Positions 1 through 10,944 of a stretch of 64,000 bases of DNA are shown here, piece by piece (positions within the stretch are counted from its first letter, which is position 1; each line of letters begins with the position of its first letter). Under the pieces are notes generated by a model that saw only the letters and a program-made list of their open reading frames with translations, made no database searches and was not told where the DNA came from. A program made the translations under genes and the position numbers. Origin of the DNA: Delphinapterus leucas (Eukaryota; Chordata; Mammalia; Artiodactyla; Monodontidae); contig NW_022098076.1 of assembly GCF_002288925.2 (NCBI RefSeq), positions 78,556,216 to 78,620,215 on the forward strand, written 5' to 3'.

Positions 1-59
1 AACCCGTGTCCCCTGCATCGGCAGGCGGACTCTCAACCACTGAGCCACCAGGGAAGCCC
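1..59 (-). mobile_element. CHR-family SINE, 5' head only (cut by window edge)
   Basis: The reverse complement reads as the first 59 bases of the cetacean CHR SINE. It starts GGGCTTCCCTGGTGGCTCAG and includes the A-box-like segment and the stretch before the B box. The rest, with its A-rich tail, must lie to the left of the window. The element is tRNA-derived and non-coding, mobilised in trans by L1. Confidence 0.93.
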
Positions 60-3000
60 TTCAGCAAAGTTTTAAAGCTAAGAATTCCAATTCCAAGCTT
101 GATATGACCATTTGCCCATTATTTGTATTACCGGCCTGATGGCTGGAAGTTTCTGAACAAGGAAGTGGGAGCCATGACATGAGAATGAGAGCCTTACTTG
201 AAAGAGGTTGTATTCTACAGAAATCTTTTATTCACCATATTATTTTAAATCCAGAGAAAAGTATCATACCCACATATTTTTGGCTAATTAAAAAAATCTT
301 TGGGAAAAGGATATTGTGCTTCCGTCAGAGGTCAGAGCCAACTACTACGAATGTCCTGCTCTGTTACTGTGCTGAATGTGTGTGCATGTCTACCCAGCAA
401 CCCTCATTTGGGAAAAATACAGCTCTCCCTCACTCTATAGTAATTCTACTTATACAAATGGTGGATAAGCAATGCACTCCTGGCCAGGCAGGATACTCCG
501 TTACCTTGAACACAGTTAGGGATAGAGGCTGCCTAGCTAGTTGCTTATGGAGCCCAGAATCTGTCCTGACCCACCAACTTTCTATGATTTTTCCCCAATC
601 TTTCATTCCATAGAGCATGAACTCAGATGAGGATTGCCAAGGAGGCATGGCAGTTGGACTGCACTTCAGAACCGTGAGGCTTAATCCACGAGGATGGTGC
701 CCTCACCAACAATTGGGAAAAGTATGTGTCACACACATGTGATATTAAGAGCCTTTTATAAGACATCCCAACCTGTCTTTATCACTGATATGGCACAGTC
801 TTAAACTGATTTATTTCTTTAGGTTAAGGCAGTGGTATCCTTTCTTTTTTCTTTCTCTTTTATAACCCCTTTATAACTACAAATCTCACATGAATCCAAA
901 AGTGTATTTTACAAAGAAGTGAAGCTGCTCTGGTAGAGCAAACCAGAGCTCTTTTTGAAAATTAATTAATTAATTTTGGTTTGTATTTTTTGCTGATCTC
1001 CGCATCTGAACTCTGTATGTCTCAGGATTATTCTGTGGAATCATAAGTCTCCACAGAAACAAAAGGCTTGAAATTACAAAGTTAAGATGTTGAATTATTG
1101 AATGTATAAGGATCATCTCTTCAAGCTCAATCATTCCATGTAATATACTCCTAGGGCATCAACACTGTAGTTGCTATTAATTTCATTAATAGGAATATAC
1201 AGAAAGGGAAGGGTGAGAATGAGGATGGATGGATGGCTGAAGGCACGTAAGTATTGATGGAGGAAAGAATGGGATAGATCATTCTGGAATACTGAGTAGA
1301 GTTGATGGCAATGCCAAAATTAAGGGGAACCCTGATATGCCAGCAACATTACAGTGGGTCCCTAAAAAAAGAGGTTGGCTTAAGAGAAAAGTAAGAATAA
1401 CAGATATGGAGTCAGACATAAATTTTATCTACTTCCCAACTTTGCTGAAGGATGGATCTGTTACAACCAATTTCTTCCTTGACTTGGTATTACATTGATA
1501 ACAGTCATTGCTGAAAATAAGGGTAGACCCATTTGGGGCATTAAGAAACTGCCACCCACACCCATATGTGCTAATTTGTTTCCTGCCAAAACATGCCTTT
1601 TGAATCATGTAGGCTTGCGCTAAGGGAAAAATCAGGCAGCATGCTCAATGGGATGTAGAGAAGTATTCATGAACTCATGGGTCTATGACTTCCCACAGGA
1701 AGTTTCGGTTTCTGCTTTCCAATTAACCTGTCCAGGTGCTGCTCAGAGACTTATAGTTTATGGAGATCAATCCAAAATACTCACAGTAATTGTTTTTGTA
1801 GTTAAGATTCTGAATTTCTATTAGAAAATTCCCAAATTGTTAGCGGAACAATAGGCAGAAAAAAAAAATATATATATCTCAGTGCTCAAAATATTTACTG
1901 GACACAGGGGTCTAGGCAGGTTGTTCCAGTGTCAAGGAGGGATAAACAAAGCTTAAACAAAACCTGTAGATTATACTTAAGCCCTCAGGGTAAATATGAA
2001 CAAAGAATAGATTATATTTTTCTAAGGCATCTGGGTGTAAACCATTTTTCCCCCCTTTGCCAGAAACCATAGTGTTTATAGGCATGTTTTACTGGAGATC
2101 TGCTGCTTCTCACAATGTTCCCTGCACAACTGTCTTAGTAAAACTACATCTGGAAATGACAAGCACACAGTTGTAAATCTGGAAGTGTGTTGTTATAATA
2201 GCTTGCAGCTACAATATGGCTGTCTTGCTGAATGCCAAAGAGCATTACAAAGACAGAGGCCAGCTGCAGCTACTGAAATGAATGCTATTTTTCTGAGGGG
2301 ATAGAATGAGTTTTAGAAGGGCTATAATATCTCTTTTCAAGCTACCAAATGAACCAGAGCAGCAGTGAACTTATTGTTTCTTGGACACACCAATTATTTT
2401 AGACACCTTGACAAACAGATTGGATTGACCAAGCATGATTTGTTGGATGGTATGAAAACAGGTAGAAATCCATCTAATTGTAGCTTCCTGGACTCAGACT
2501 GGTCTTAGGGGCCACCTTATTCAGATGTCTGCCTGGATAATGAACCTCCCTTCTCAAGAGCCACAAGATGTCATCCTCAACTTCTCAGCAGTTCTTGGTC
2601 CTGGATAACTGATGGAATCCATACAGGTCCCAAACAAAGCATCTTGTGTGGTAAGCCTAAAACTTACCCCATGAGTGTTTCTTTGAGTCTTTTAAATTAA
2701 CCTGGGGAATCAAAGAACGATTTTTCACTATGGGAAGCTCATCAAATTCCATTTTGATACAAAAACCACCAGTAAGAATGGCAGTAATGAGTTCAGTAAA
2801 CTATTTAATAATGAACAAAAGTAAAAAAAAAGTATGCAAATTCTCATTTGTTCATTATTCATGTAATAATTGAGCATTGGTAAACTTAGACACTGTGGGC
2901 TTTGATTGTAACATATGTAGCAGAATATTGTTTATCTTTTAATATGGCTTACACTTTCAGTAATGTCTCTAAGCCTGTGTTTAACAGGTGTATATTTGAA

Positions 3001-3250
3001 ATAACTACAGTGTTTTGTCTCTTCTTTACTTCTATTCTGTTTCCAGTATGTTCTCTCTTCCTTACTTCTGTCTCAGAGGAAGAGCAGACCATCTCTCTTT
3101 CTAAGTCCAACTCCCTTTTCTTATTTCCTGCATTCCACTTCCAAATGGACTTTTGTTTTTCATTATTTATTTTTTCTCTTGCATCTTCAATGTTTGAATT
3201 TCCTTTCTAGGTGTTTTATCCTTGCTTTCAGTCATACACAAATCTCTCCT
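60..3250. other. Non-coding stretch without a recognised element
   Basis: I see only ordinary AT-rich unique-looking DNA here. There is a short ATTAATTAATTA run near 961-975 and a poly-A/TA patch near 1859-1878. An open frame at 179-613 (+, 144 codons) has no recognisable domain, no biased composition and no neighbouring gene signals, so I treat it as chance. Diverged repeats may be present below what I can recognise by eye. Confidence 0.5.
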
Positions 3251-3253
3251 ATA

Positions 3254-3560
3254 TGAAAGTGAAGGTGGTCAAATGGCACAAACTTCCAGTTTATAAGATA
3301 AATAAGTTCTTGGGGATGTAAAGTCCAGCGTAATGACTATATTTAACAATACTGTATATTTTAAAGTTCCTAAGAGAGTAAATCTTAAAGATTCTCATCA
3401 CAAGAAAAAAAAATTCTAACTATGTGAGGTGATGGATGTTGACTAAACTTATTGTGGTAATCATTTTGCAATATATATTTATATCAAATCAGATGTATAC
3501 CTTAAACTTATACAATGTTATATATCAGTTATATCTCCATAAAACTGGAAAAAGAATTAA
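3254..3560 (+). mobile_element. L1M 3' UTR fragment
   Basis: The text matches the 3' UTR of old mammalian L1M elements in the sense direction. Landmarks are GGTGGTCAAATGGCACAAAC, a TAAGTTCTTGGGGATGTAA phrase, TATGTGAGGTGATGGATGTT, and a terminal ATATCTCCATAAAACTGG. It is 5' truncated and lacks coding sequence. Divergence from the remembered consensus suggests an insertion shared across placental mammals. Confidence 0.8.
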
Positions 3561-3614
3561 TGAACTATATAGCTTACTGCATCTACCAGAATCAGAAAAA
3601 AAAAAGCCTTTTCA

Positions 3615-3735
3615 AACAAGGACTTTTATAAGATCCATGAGGATAGAGACAATGTCTGTGGTTTATTGGTATTCCCAGCATCTAAAAGAATGCTCAATAA
3701 ATATTTGTCAAATGAATGAAATAAATAAATGAGTA
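3615..3735 (+). mobile_element. L2 3' end
   Basis: The end GCTCAATAAATATTTGTCAA, followed by ATGAATGAAATAAATAAATG, is the classic L2 3' terminus. It is preceded by a diverged version of the 'gagggcagggactgtgtctg' region. It is a truncated, non-coding remnant of an ancient CR1-like LINE. Confidence 0.7.
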
Positions 3736-3933
3736 AATAGATAATAAATGTATGTATGCTAGTTGCCACAATGCCCTCACAATTTACTGGTTGTTTTTCT
3801 TTGACCCATGCCAGATTTCTGAAGAATCACCTTTGTCTGCTAGATGCCAAGTTATTTTCCTATCTTCATTTCCCCATCCTTACTATACATTTGATACTGT
3901 GGACTTCCCCAGTCTCACCAGCTTCACCCCCTC

Positions 3934-3979
<46 letters not shown>

Positions 3980-3990
3980 ACACACACACA
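3934..3990. repeat. (CA)n microsatellite, interrupted
   Basis: About 20 AC units run from 3934 to 3974. A TAAA interruption follows, then a further short AC run to 3990. Overlapping open frames of poly-Thr/His here are artefacts of the repeat. Confidence 0.97.
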
Positions 3991-4348
3991 ATTTTAATAG
4001 GTTTTCTTTCTTAGTTTTGATGATGGAACATCAATTGGTTCTCACTCAAATTCTGTTTATGCATCTCCTTCACTGACTCTGACTTTTCCCAGAAACTCTT
4101 TCCCCCTGCTTCCAACTCCTCTTGTTATGGGACTTGGACTTGTCTGCCTTCCTGTCTTGGTGATCTAATGTTCTCTCCTTCCTGAGAAGGAGGAGAGGGT
4201 GAGGAGAAAAGGAGAGAGAGAAGAATGAGAAGGTTAAGTAGGAGTTTGTAGTTGGACAATACTTTTCTAAGCGACCCCAATACTTGCCCCTCTTCTACCT
4301 TCAGTCTCTGCTTGTTTCTCAAATAGTAGCCCTTGTACAACCTTCATC

Positions 4349-4480
4349 AGAATTTTAAGACTACTGATTTCCAGGCCCTACCTTAGTCCACTGGTCCTAC
4401 TACAACAGAATTGCAAGGATGGGACCTCCAGAACCCATATTAAAAACCAAAAACTCCTTGGATGACTCTGATTTGCAGCC
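4349..4480 (+). mobile_element. MER5-like hAT-Charlie fragment
   Basis: Phrases such as CAGAATTGCAAGGATGGGAC, CCAGGCCCTACC and the late GATTTGCAGCCAGG segment resemble the body of MER5A/B non-autonomous DNA transposons. Terminal repeats are not clearly preserved, so the boundaries are approximate. Confidence 0.55.
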
Positions 4481-5884
4481 AGGTCTATATAACTCTATAA
4501 CACTATATAGAAGCAGATACGTTTTCTTAAATGAGGGATGAAAACGTATCCATTTAAAGGCTGTGGTACCTGGATCATTCATCATGACCTACAACATTTT
4601 CTGCAGCCCTCTCCTCTCCCAATTTCGCAAGAGTCCTGTGTTGAATTTAGTTATCTTCAGCATGTTAAAGATTATTGATCAAGTTCTTACCTTCACAAAG
4701 AACTGAGACCTCATTCTGTGTGAGAGGACTACCAAATAGTTTTCTCTCAAGTTAGTAAAACTATGATTATGGCTTTTTAGGGGAGTTTACTCAAGTGAGT
4801 GCAACACAGCACAGATCCAAATTGTATGATTTGCTAAGACTCCGATAATTCTACTTCATTCAAAATTCTGTAAATTTCTGCTTCTGTTTTATCTTTACTT
4901 TTTATCTTTATACTACATTTTTACATTTCAAACACAAATCGATTTCAACATTTCTGCTTTTCAAAACGGAAATATTTTGTTTATAATATTAAACATATTA
5001 CCAACAAACACACAATTGCTCCTAAATTTAGGGGAGGAGATCATTATGAATATGTGATAAGAGGAAGAACATGGTTTACTTACAAAGCTTACACATATAA
5101 TAATGGGAACAGTTTATGCCACCCACAAATTTAATGACATTTCTATACATAACTACACATGTAGAGTAGAAAGAGAGAGAAAAGGAAAGAGAAATATTGA
5201 TTAACAACCAATGCTGTGCTCATTAATATTTGTTTTATTGATACACACATAATTTTACTCTGTGAGACTCCTGAGGAAAGGTTAGTATATTCCTTGGTTC
5301 CAGTCCCGCCTACTCCCCAGTTCTGCTCCTCTTCAACATTTAGCAGTGGAGTTCTCCTTGGAGACCATACTGTGGCATATCCCCTATGCATGGAGAGAGG
5401 AAATACTGCCCCCAGATGTGGGTAAAGCTAATGCTTTCCAAAGGACAACTTGATCAAGACCCCACAGCTTTCTCATCAGATCTTTAAGTTAGAGGAAGGA
5501 ACACAGCAAGTTTTGAATAATAACTGTGCCCACTCATTCTTATTTCGTACTCTTCATTCTTTGATTTGTTTTTCTGTTGTTCCTCTTTCTAAGCTACTCT
5601 TCTTTGAGAGGCTCCACATTGATATTTGACCTGAGACATCAGAAAATAAAAGTGTGAAGTCATGGAGGTATTAGATGCTGGCTATACTGTAACCTTGACA
5701 TTTCTAGTAACTGATTCAATCTCGACCACATATGAGTTGTTTGCAATCCAGCGATCTCTGAAATTTGGGAGTTGTTGCCTATCTGGATATAACGACCTCC
5801 CTCTTCCCACCTGCCAAAAGATGTATTCTCGTTACCATCTTTACCTCTTTTTCTCTATCTTCTTTTCCTAGTTTGTTGACGTTG
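4481..5884. other. Non-coding stretch without a recognised element
   Basis: AT-rich DNA with no recognised repeat or exon. The frames near 5143-5425 overlap on opposite strands and lack any family signature, so they were not called. Confidence 0.5.
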
Positions 5885-5889
5885 CTCTT

Positions 5890-6440
5890 CTTAAATATAA
5901 TATTTGGAAAAATATAGAAAATTCTAATAAAAATAATGACTCATAATATCATACTAATCCTAATAAAGTTGCCCGAATGTACCCACTGTTAACATTTGTA
6001 ATACTTCTATCCAGCTCTTTTCCTTCACTATCTTTTAAGCTTTAAAATCATAATGTGTATTTTTTTCTATGTCGCTTTACTTTCTTCAGTCTTTTATTAT
6101 AAGCATTTCCCATTTAATTAAAAACTCTCAATAAATACTGTTTTAACAGCTGTATGGTAGTCTACCTAAGGACAATATAATTTATTTGAACATTTTCGTA
6201 ATTGGAGATATTTTGACTATTTCCAAGAGTATGAATTGCACATATTTGAGAGAGAACATGAAGGAAACTCAAAGTGTATATATTTTTAACTGATTTCTTT
6301 TCCTAGGACAGAATTGTGGATGTAGAATCAGTGGATCAAAAAGTGTATTTTTATGGCTCTCGTTATATATGACTCTCCCCCATTTTCAAAGATAATCGAA
6401 AGACTTTTACTTAGTTCCAAATTATTGTGACTAGGTGTAG
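5890..6440 (-). mobile_element. L1M (old L1) antisense fragment
   Basis: On the + strand the order of phrases matches the antisense of old L1 3' regions: the CCACTGTTAACATTTGTAAT segment, the CCAGCTCTTTTCCTTC segment, 'gcatttcccat', 'agctgtatggtagt', 'attgcacatatttg' and 'gaatcagtggatcaaaaagtg'. It covers 3' UTR and the end of ORF2. It is heavily diverged and no reading frame survives. Confidence 0.6.
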
Positions 6441-7399
6441 TCAATATTTATTTATGAGAATTTTTAAATAAAGGTAATGGAGAGTAATTGAAGGGAAATT
6501 TTAAAGGAGAGGAGTAATATTCTAGAAGTGACTGCTTTGAGGAGTTAGTTTTTCCTTGATTAAATCATGTGTGTATAACTTTTAATTTTACTTTTCTGAC
6601 CAGAGCAAACAAACCAGCCCTTGTGTTGGTATAGAAGTACTCTCCAATGTCCTTCTTGCCTATATCCCCTTGTACTTCTAAAGTGAGTTTAGATCTCACT
6701 CTCATTGTTCTGTTGCAAACATCCATGTGGTCTGAGCAAAGGAGAAGTATTCTTCTTTTTTCCTTTCCTACTATTTGGTTTCTTTCATCTATTTTCTAAA
6801 CATTTGTGTGCCCTCAATTCTGTCCTTCAGGATCTGTTTTTTGCCCATCCTAATTCTCCCAGCTCATTCGCTCATAGACACTTCTGGATGATACTTGTGG
6901 GTTCATCCTTATCTAAACTGTGGCCTGAGAATGATATACTCAGAGGACTGTCCAACAGCTCCATTACACAATCTAACAGTTAAATTCCCTTAAGCTGTGC
7001 TACAATATTGTTCACATTGTTCAGTCTGACAAAATTCTCTCTCTTTTCTCCTTTGTGAAATGGAGCTGAGTTCTTCAGCTGAAGTCCTGTCTTGGAGCAG
7101 AACACCCCTTCTGGAGGCAGAGATGTAGAGACTCTGGAAGAGCACTAACATTGTCATGGTGACTTCCTCTAAGGAACAGCTGCTGAAAAGTGACCAGGAA
7201 GATGGGTAACCATGGCTACTGTTAACATTCTGTAATAGGGAAGAACAAATCTGATTCCATATTGGATCTGTTTCTTTCAGTTTAACCGTTGTGTTCTGTT
7301 GCTCTTGCTACAAGTTAAAAATGTTGACTATAGACTGAAATATACAGGATTGCCAGGTTCTCAAGGCTCTAACCTTTAAAGGTATACCACTTTTCCATT
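6441..7399. other. Non-coding stretch without a recognised element
   Basis: No repeat family or exon recognised. The frame at 6705-6983 (+) is Phe/Ser-rich and looks like chance translation of pyrimidine-rich DNA. Confidence 0.45.
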
Positions 7400-7404
7400 C
7401 ACAT

Positions 7405-7723
7405 AGAGATAAAAAGTTGCAGAACAGAGAATTTGTCTTGTTGGAGGTTTACAAGAACATCATGACCTGACCTACAAGAACAGCTGCAAGAACAAAGGAT
7501 TCTGACACCAAGAAGTTTGTAACAACCAACCATACCCCTTCCCCTTTTTGTATAAAAGGAACCTGAATTCTAACTCGGGGAAGATGGTTCTTTGAGACAC
7601 TAGTCCACCACCTTCTCGGTCTGCTGGCTTTCTGAATAAAGTTGCTATTCCTTGCCCCAGCAACTTGCCTCTCAATTTACCAGCCTGCTGTGCAATGAGC
7701 AGTACAAGCTTGGACTTCGTAAC
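7405..7723 (+). mobile_element. ERV1-class solo LTR
   Basis: The segment has LTR architecture. A U3-like part holds GCTGCAAGAACAAAGGATTC, a TATA box TATAAAAGGA lies at 7551-7560, and AATAAA lies at 7635-7640. A U5-like tail ends in CTTGGACTTCGTAACA at 7723. The phrase 'aataaagttgctattccttgcc' is typical of ERV1 (gammaretrovirus-like) LTRs in mammals. No gag, pol or env sequence lies next to it, so it is a solo LTR left by recombination between two LTRs. The left edge is uncertain and I could not identify a target duplication. Confidence 0.72.
7551..7640 (+). promoter_or_regulatory. LTR TATA box and polyadenylation signal
   Basis: TATAAAAGGA at 7551-7560 and AATAAA at 7635-7640 keep their spacing and orientation inside the solo LTR. 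They define a potential promoter with a very short R region. Whether it is active cannot be told from sequence. Confidence 0.55.
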
Positions 7724-8521
7724 AGTTTGGGTTTTATGTGTCTCTGTATGAGCAGCACATGGCAGTGAGAGGAGTAGGGGCCTAAGAAACTACTCCTTTT
7801 GTTTTCAAATTGAGAAAAATACCCCTTTACTAATGCAATTCTGCATCTAGCAATATTTCTTAGGTAAGTTAGGAATTTTATAGCATGAGTCACTGGTGTT
7901 CTGCTGGAGGACTTCACCTGTCTTCCTGTAAATGACAGACTGCTGGAATGTAAAGCATTTGGTTTTTTACAAATGCTTTCACTTGGAGTGGAAGCTGTGA
8001 TCTATGTTTCAGGTCAAAGGCAAGAACACGCTTTCCCTTGCTTTCCCCTATCTGTTTCCTGTCTCCAAGTGATCAATCATGTATTTCCCAAGGGAACTGT
8101 AGTTCTTGGGCATGTGGCCTGTTTTCCATTGACTTCTATTATCATTTGCTAATTAGATTACAACCTAGTATTTACCTTACTCTGTGGCTTTGAGACCTTC
8201 CCCTGCAGTGTTTCTCTGTTAGCTTTACAAATGCTGCAGATCATGCCTTCTCTTGGCCTATTGTGTTAAACCAGGCAAAGTGGGGAACTTTAGATTCACA
8301 CATGACTTTTTCTGTTGTTGAAGGGGAGAGGTAAAACATTAAAATTAAGTTAATCCTCCTTTACATTCAGATATGATTCAACTTTAAGGAATATGCACTT
8401 AGGATATTTTAGAGATTTTGTCATCCCTACACTACTGCAGGTTTTAAAATATAACTCTTAGCTTGAATTTATATTTTGCTTACACTTAATGAAAATTTAT
8501 TCTTTGACATTGAATAATATA
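7724..8521. other. Non-coding stretch without a recognised element
   Basis: Unique-looking DNA between two LTRs. No internal retroviral sequence is seen, so the two LTRs belong to separate insertions of different classes rather than to one provirus. Confidence 0.5.
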
Positions 8522-8526
8522 TCCAC

Positions 8527-8909
8527 TGTGATGGTTAATTTTATGTGTCAACTTGATAGTCTATGGTAGCCAGTTATTTAGTCAAACACTAGTCTAGATA
8601 TTGCTGTGAAGTTATTCTCTAAATGTGATTAAGATTTAAATCAGTTGACTTTAAGGAACGTAGATTACTCTCCATAATGTGGGTGGGCCTCATCTAATCA
8701 GTTAAAGGTCTTAAAATACAGAGGTCCCTCGCCGGAATTCTGCCTCCAGTTTGCCTCATAGAAATTTTACCTGAGTTTCCAGCCTTCGGACTCAAGACTG
8801 CAACTTTAATGTTTGCTGAATTTCCAGACTCTCCTGCAGATTTCGGGCTTGTGAGCCCCACAGTCAATTTAAGTCAATTCCTTAAAATCAATCAATCAAT
8901 CTCTCTCTC

Positions 8910-8961
<52 letters not shown>

Positions 8962-8994
8962 TATTGGTTCTGTTTCTGAGGAGAACCCTAATAC
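8527..8994 (+). mobile_element. MLT2-type ERVL LTR (solo)
   Basis: It opens TGTGATGGTTAATTTTATGT and continues with 'gtcaacttgata' and 'gtgggtgggcctcatctaatcag'. It closes with CCTATTGGTTCTGTTTCTGA, 'ggagaaccctaataca', the terminal signature of MLT2/ERVL LTRs. TG and CA ends are present. The five bases before (TCCAC, 8522-8526) and after (CCCAC, 8995-8999) match at 4 of 5, as expected for an ERVL target duplication. A long TA microsatellite has expanded inside it. Confidence 0.85.
8914..8959. repeat. (TA)n microsatellite inside the LTR
   Basis: About 22 TA units sit in the U5-side TA tract of the MLT2-type LTR, preceded by (TCAA)n and (TC)n runs. It is an expansion of a short TA stretch normally present in this LTR family. 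Confidence 0.95.
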
Positions 8995-8999
8995 ACCCA

Positions 9000-10328
9000 C
9001 TCAGCCCTATTTACCTCTAATCATTTCTACATTTTCTCCTAAGATCCTATTTATCAAGAAACTTTCCTCTAAAAACACTTTATTAATCCAAGGACCAATG
9101 TATGTTAGTTTCTATTCTGACCTCATATGGAGAGATCGCTTTATTTTTTGTAAATTAAAAACTCTGAGTGCCCTTAAGGACAGTAAGCATCACGAGGGAA
9201 TAAAAAGTAGCCCAGCTGCTAAAGGCAAGAAGCATTTCTCTATGGCTCAAGGGAAACATTTATTACAAAGGAATTATTGGCTATAAACTGTCTAAAACAT
9301 ATTTTCAAAGTGGATGTAACTTTGTTTACCCAAAAGCTTGCGTATTAGAGATAGCATTTTATAAGTTGGCTATAGAGGTTCGCTGTGGGGATGGGGGATG
9401 GTGTGTGGCATGTATCAGACTCTCCTGTGACGTTTTTGTGAACTTTTTCCTCAATTCTAGAAAGAGACCTTGCTGGGTGCATCTCTGCTTATGTTGCTTA
9501 CACAAATTCCCAGGATTTACTCAGAAGTCCTGTCATTCTGTACCCCTCCCCCAATTGTCTTCCACCACAATTTGACTACTGCTGGGCTCTTAGGAAGGAC
9601 AGAACAGACAGAAAAGAGGGAGCTTATGGCCTAGAGGACCCAGAGAAAATTTCCACCTGAAAAGCCAGCCCAAGTTTATTTTAGCACTTCCAAAATACTC
9701 TGGATTCCCCAAACTAGGACTGATTTCAGAAGATTGATTGCAAACTCTTACCAGAAGCCCTGCCAGGATTGGCTACTTCTAACTCCCTAACACCCCCAAA
9801 TTTTCCTATCACAGCCTAACTATGGGGTGGAAGACTTGTGGAACAGACAAGGGGAATTCCCATTAAATTTTGGTAGCAAAACTATAAACTCAGATTTTTT
9901 GTGCCAAGATTCTTTCCCTAGGTATTGTACATAAAAAAAGCATGGGAGAGGGGAAGCCACAATTTGGACTTCAAGCCATCTTTCCAGGTGGTCACTGGCT
10001 AGTCAGTCATATTCTGGGGTTCCATCTAGGTGGCTGCTAGAATGACCCTCATTCTTTTCCAACTAACCATTGTGTGGCCAGTGTCTCTCTCATTCAGCTA
10101 TGTCTCTGCCTCTCCTGGGGACTTACATTCTGTGGCTTTCATGACTCATGGGGGCATAGCAACTTCTGCCAGTTGGTCTAGGGTTTCGATTATCTCAATT
10201 CACCTTGCAGCTGCCTTTTTCAAGGGGTCTGTTGCATCTATGATGTTCTGTACCCCAAAATAGTGGAGACAGGGTCCCATTAGCTGGGGCTCACTAAATG
10301 TTCACACATTCTTTGCACACCCACTATC
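9000..10328. other. Non-coding stretch without a recognised element
   Basis: No recognisable repeat, exon or RNA gene. Several 60-77 codon frames occur, without family signatures. Confidence 0.45.
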
Positions 10329-10560
10329 TAGTCCAGGGCTTCTCAAGCTATCTGTAATGAAGCATCATTCCCTCAGCCCCCTGCTTTGTCATGGTTTGAT
10401 ACTTTTATACACAAAAATGAAATAAAAGTTAAATTTTAAAAAGTCAAGCCCATTTGCTTTATTATATGAGTCAAGAGACATAAAATTACTGTCAAGTTGT
10501 TATAAATATCAATATTTCTCAATGCATCCCCTCAACATCTGTGCTTATCTCATTGAAGAC
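10329..10560 (+). mobile_element. Possible hAT-like DNA transposon remnant
   Basis: It begins CCAGGGCTTCTCAAGC, a common terminus of MER/Charlie-type elements. It continues with a CACAAAAATGAAATAAAAGT stretch like that in some non-autonomous hAT elements. I could not find a matching right terminal repeat or an 8-bp target duplication, so this is a weak call. Confidence 0.25.
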
Positions 10561-10799
10561 TATTTATATGCATGGGCCTCAATCCAGAGTATACACCTCA
10601 ACTGGCACAAATCAGCTCTCCATTTTTGGCCTGGAGTTATCTTTCCTGGTTGGGAATAGAGTGGAAAAGAAATCATGTAAACTATCAAGATGAAAATAGT
10701 GTCTCAAGATAACTTGCCACATACTCAGTGTTAAAGTTCTGCTTCTCTGAGCACTGCACGTTGCCTCCCACTCCCTCCAGAAATAGGAAACTTTTTGAA

Positions 10800-10940
10800 A
10801 TTATAAACTGGGCAAATACTGAAATCTTTGGGATCCTCACTCACTTCATCTATAAAATGTAATTAAACATTCTGTCTGGGGAGATCCATAGGTACATGAA
10901 GATCTCATAAGGAGATGTCTGTAGAACAGGTGCCATGTTG
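10800..10940 (+). mobile_element. MIR SINE remnant
   Basis: A diverged 'cttcatctataaaatgtaatta' core resembles the MIR 'cctcatctgtaaaatgggaa' segment, with decayed tRNA-related sequence upstream. Boundaries are approximate. Confidence 0.4.
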
Positions 10941-10944
10941 TAGG

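Noticed and set aside
179..613. 144-codon open frame on the + strand
   Set aside because: No domain, signal or family resemblance; Cys/Ile-rich mixture typical of chance translation; no splice or promoter context.
3752..3997. Thr/His-rich frames at the CA repeats (also 51137-51469 and 14676-14870)
   Set aside because: Translation of (CA)n microsatellites, not proteins.
7405..8994. Two LTRs as the ends of one provirus
   Set aside because: They are of different classes (ERV1-like and ERVL MLT2-like) and the DNA between them shows no gag, pol or env similarity.
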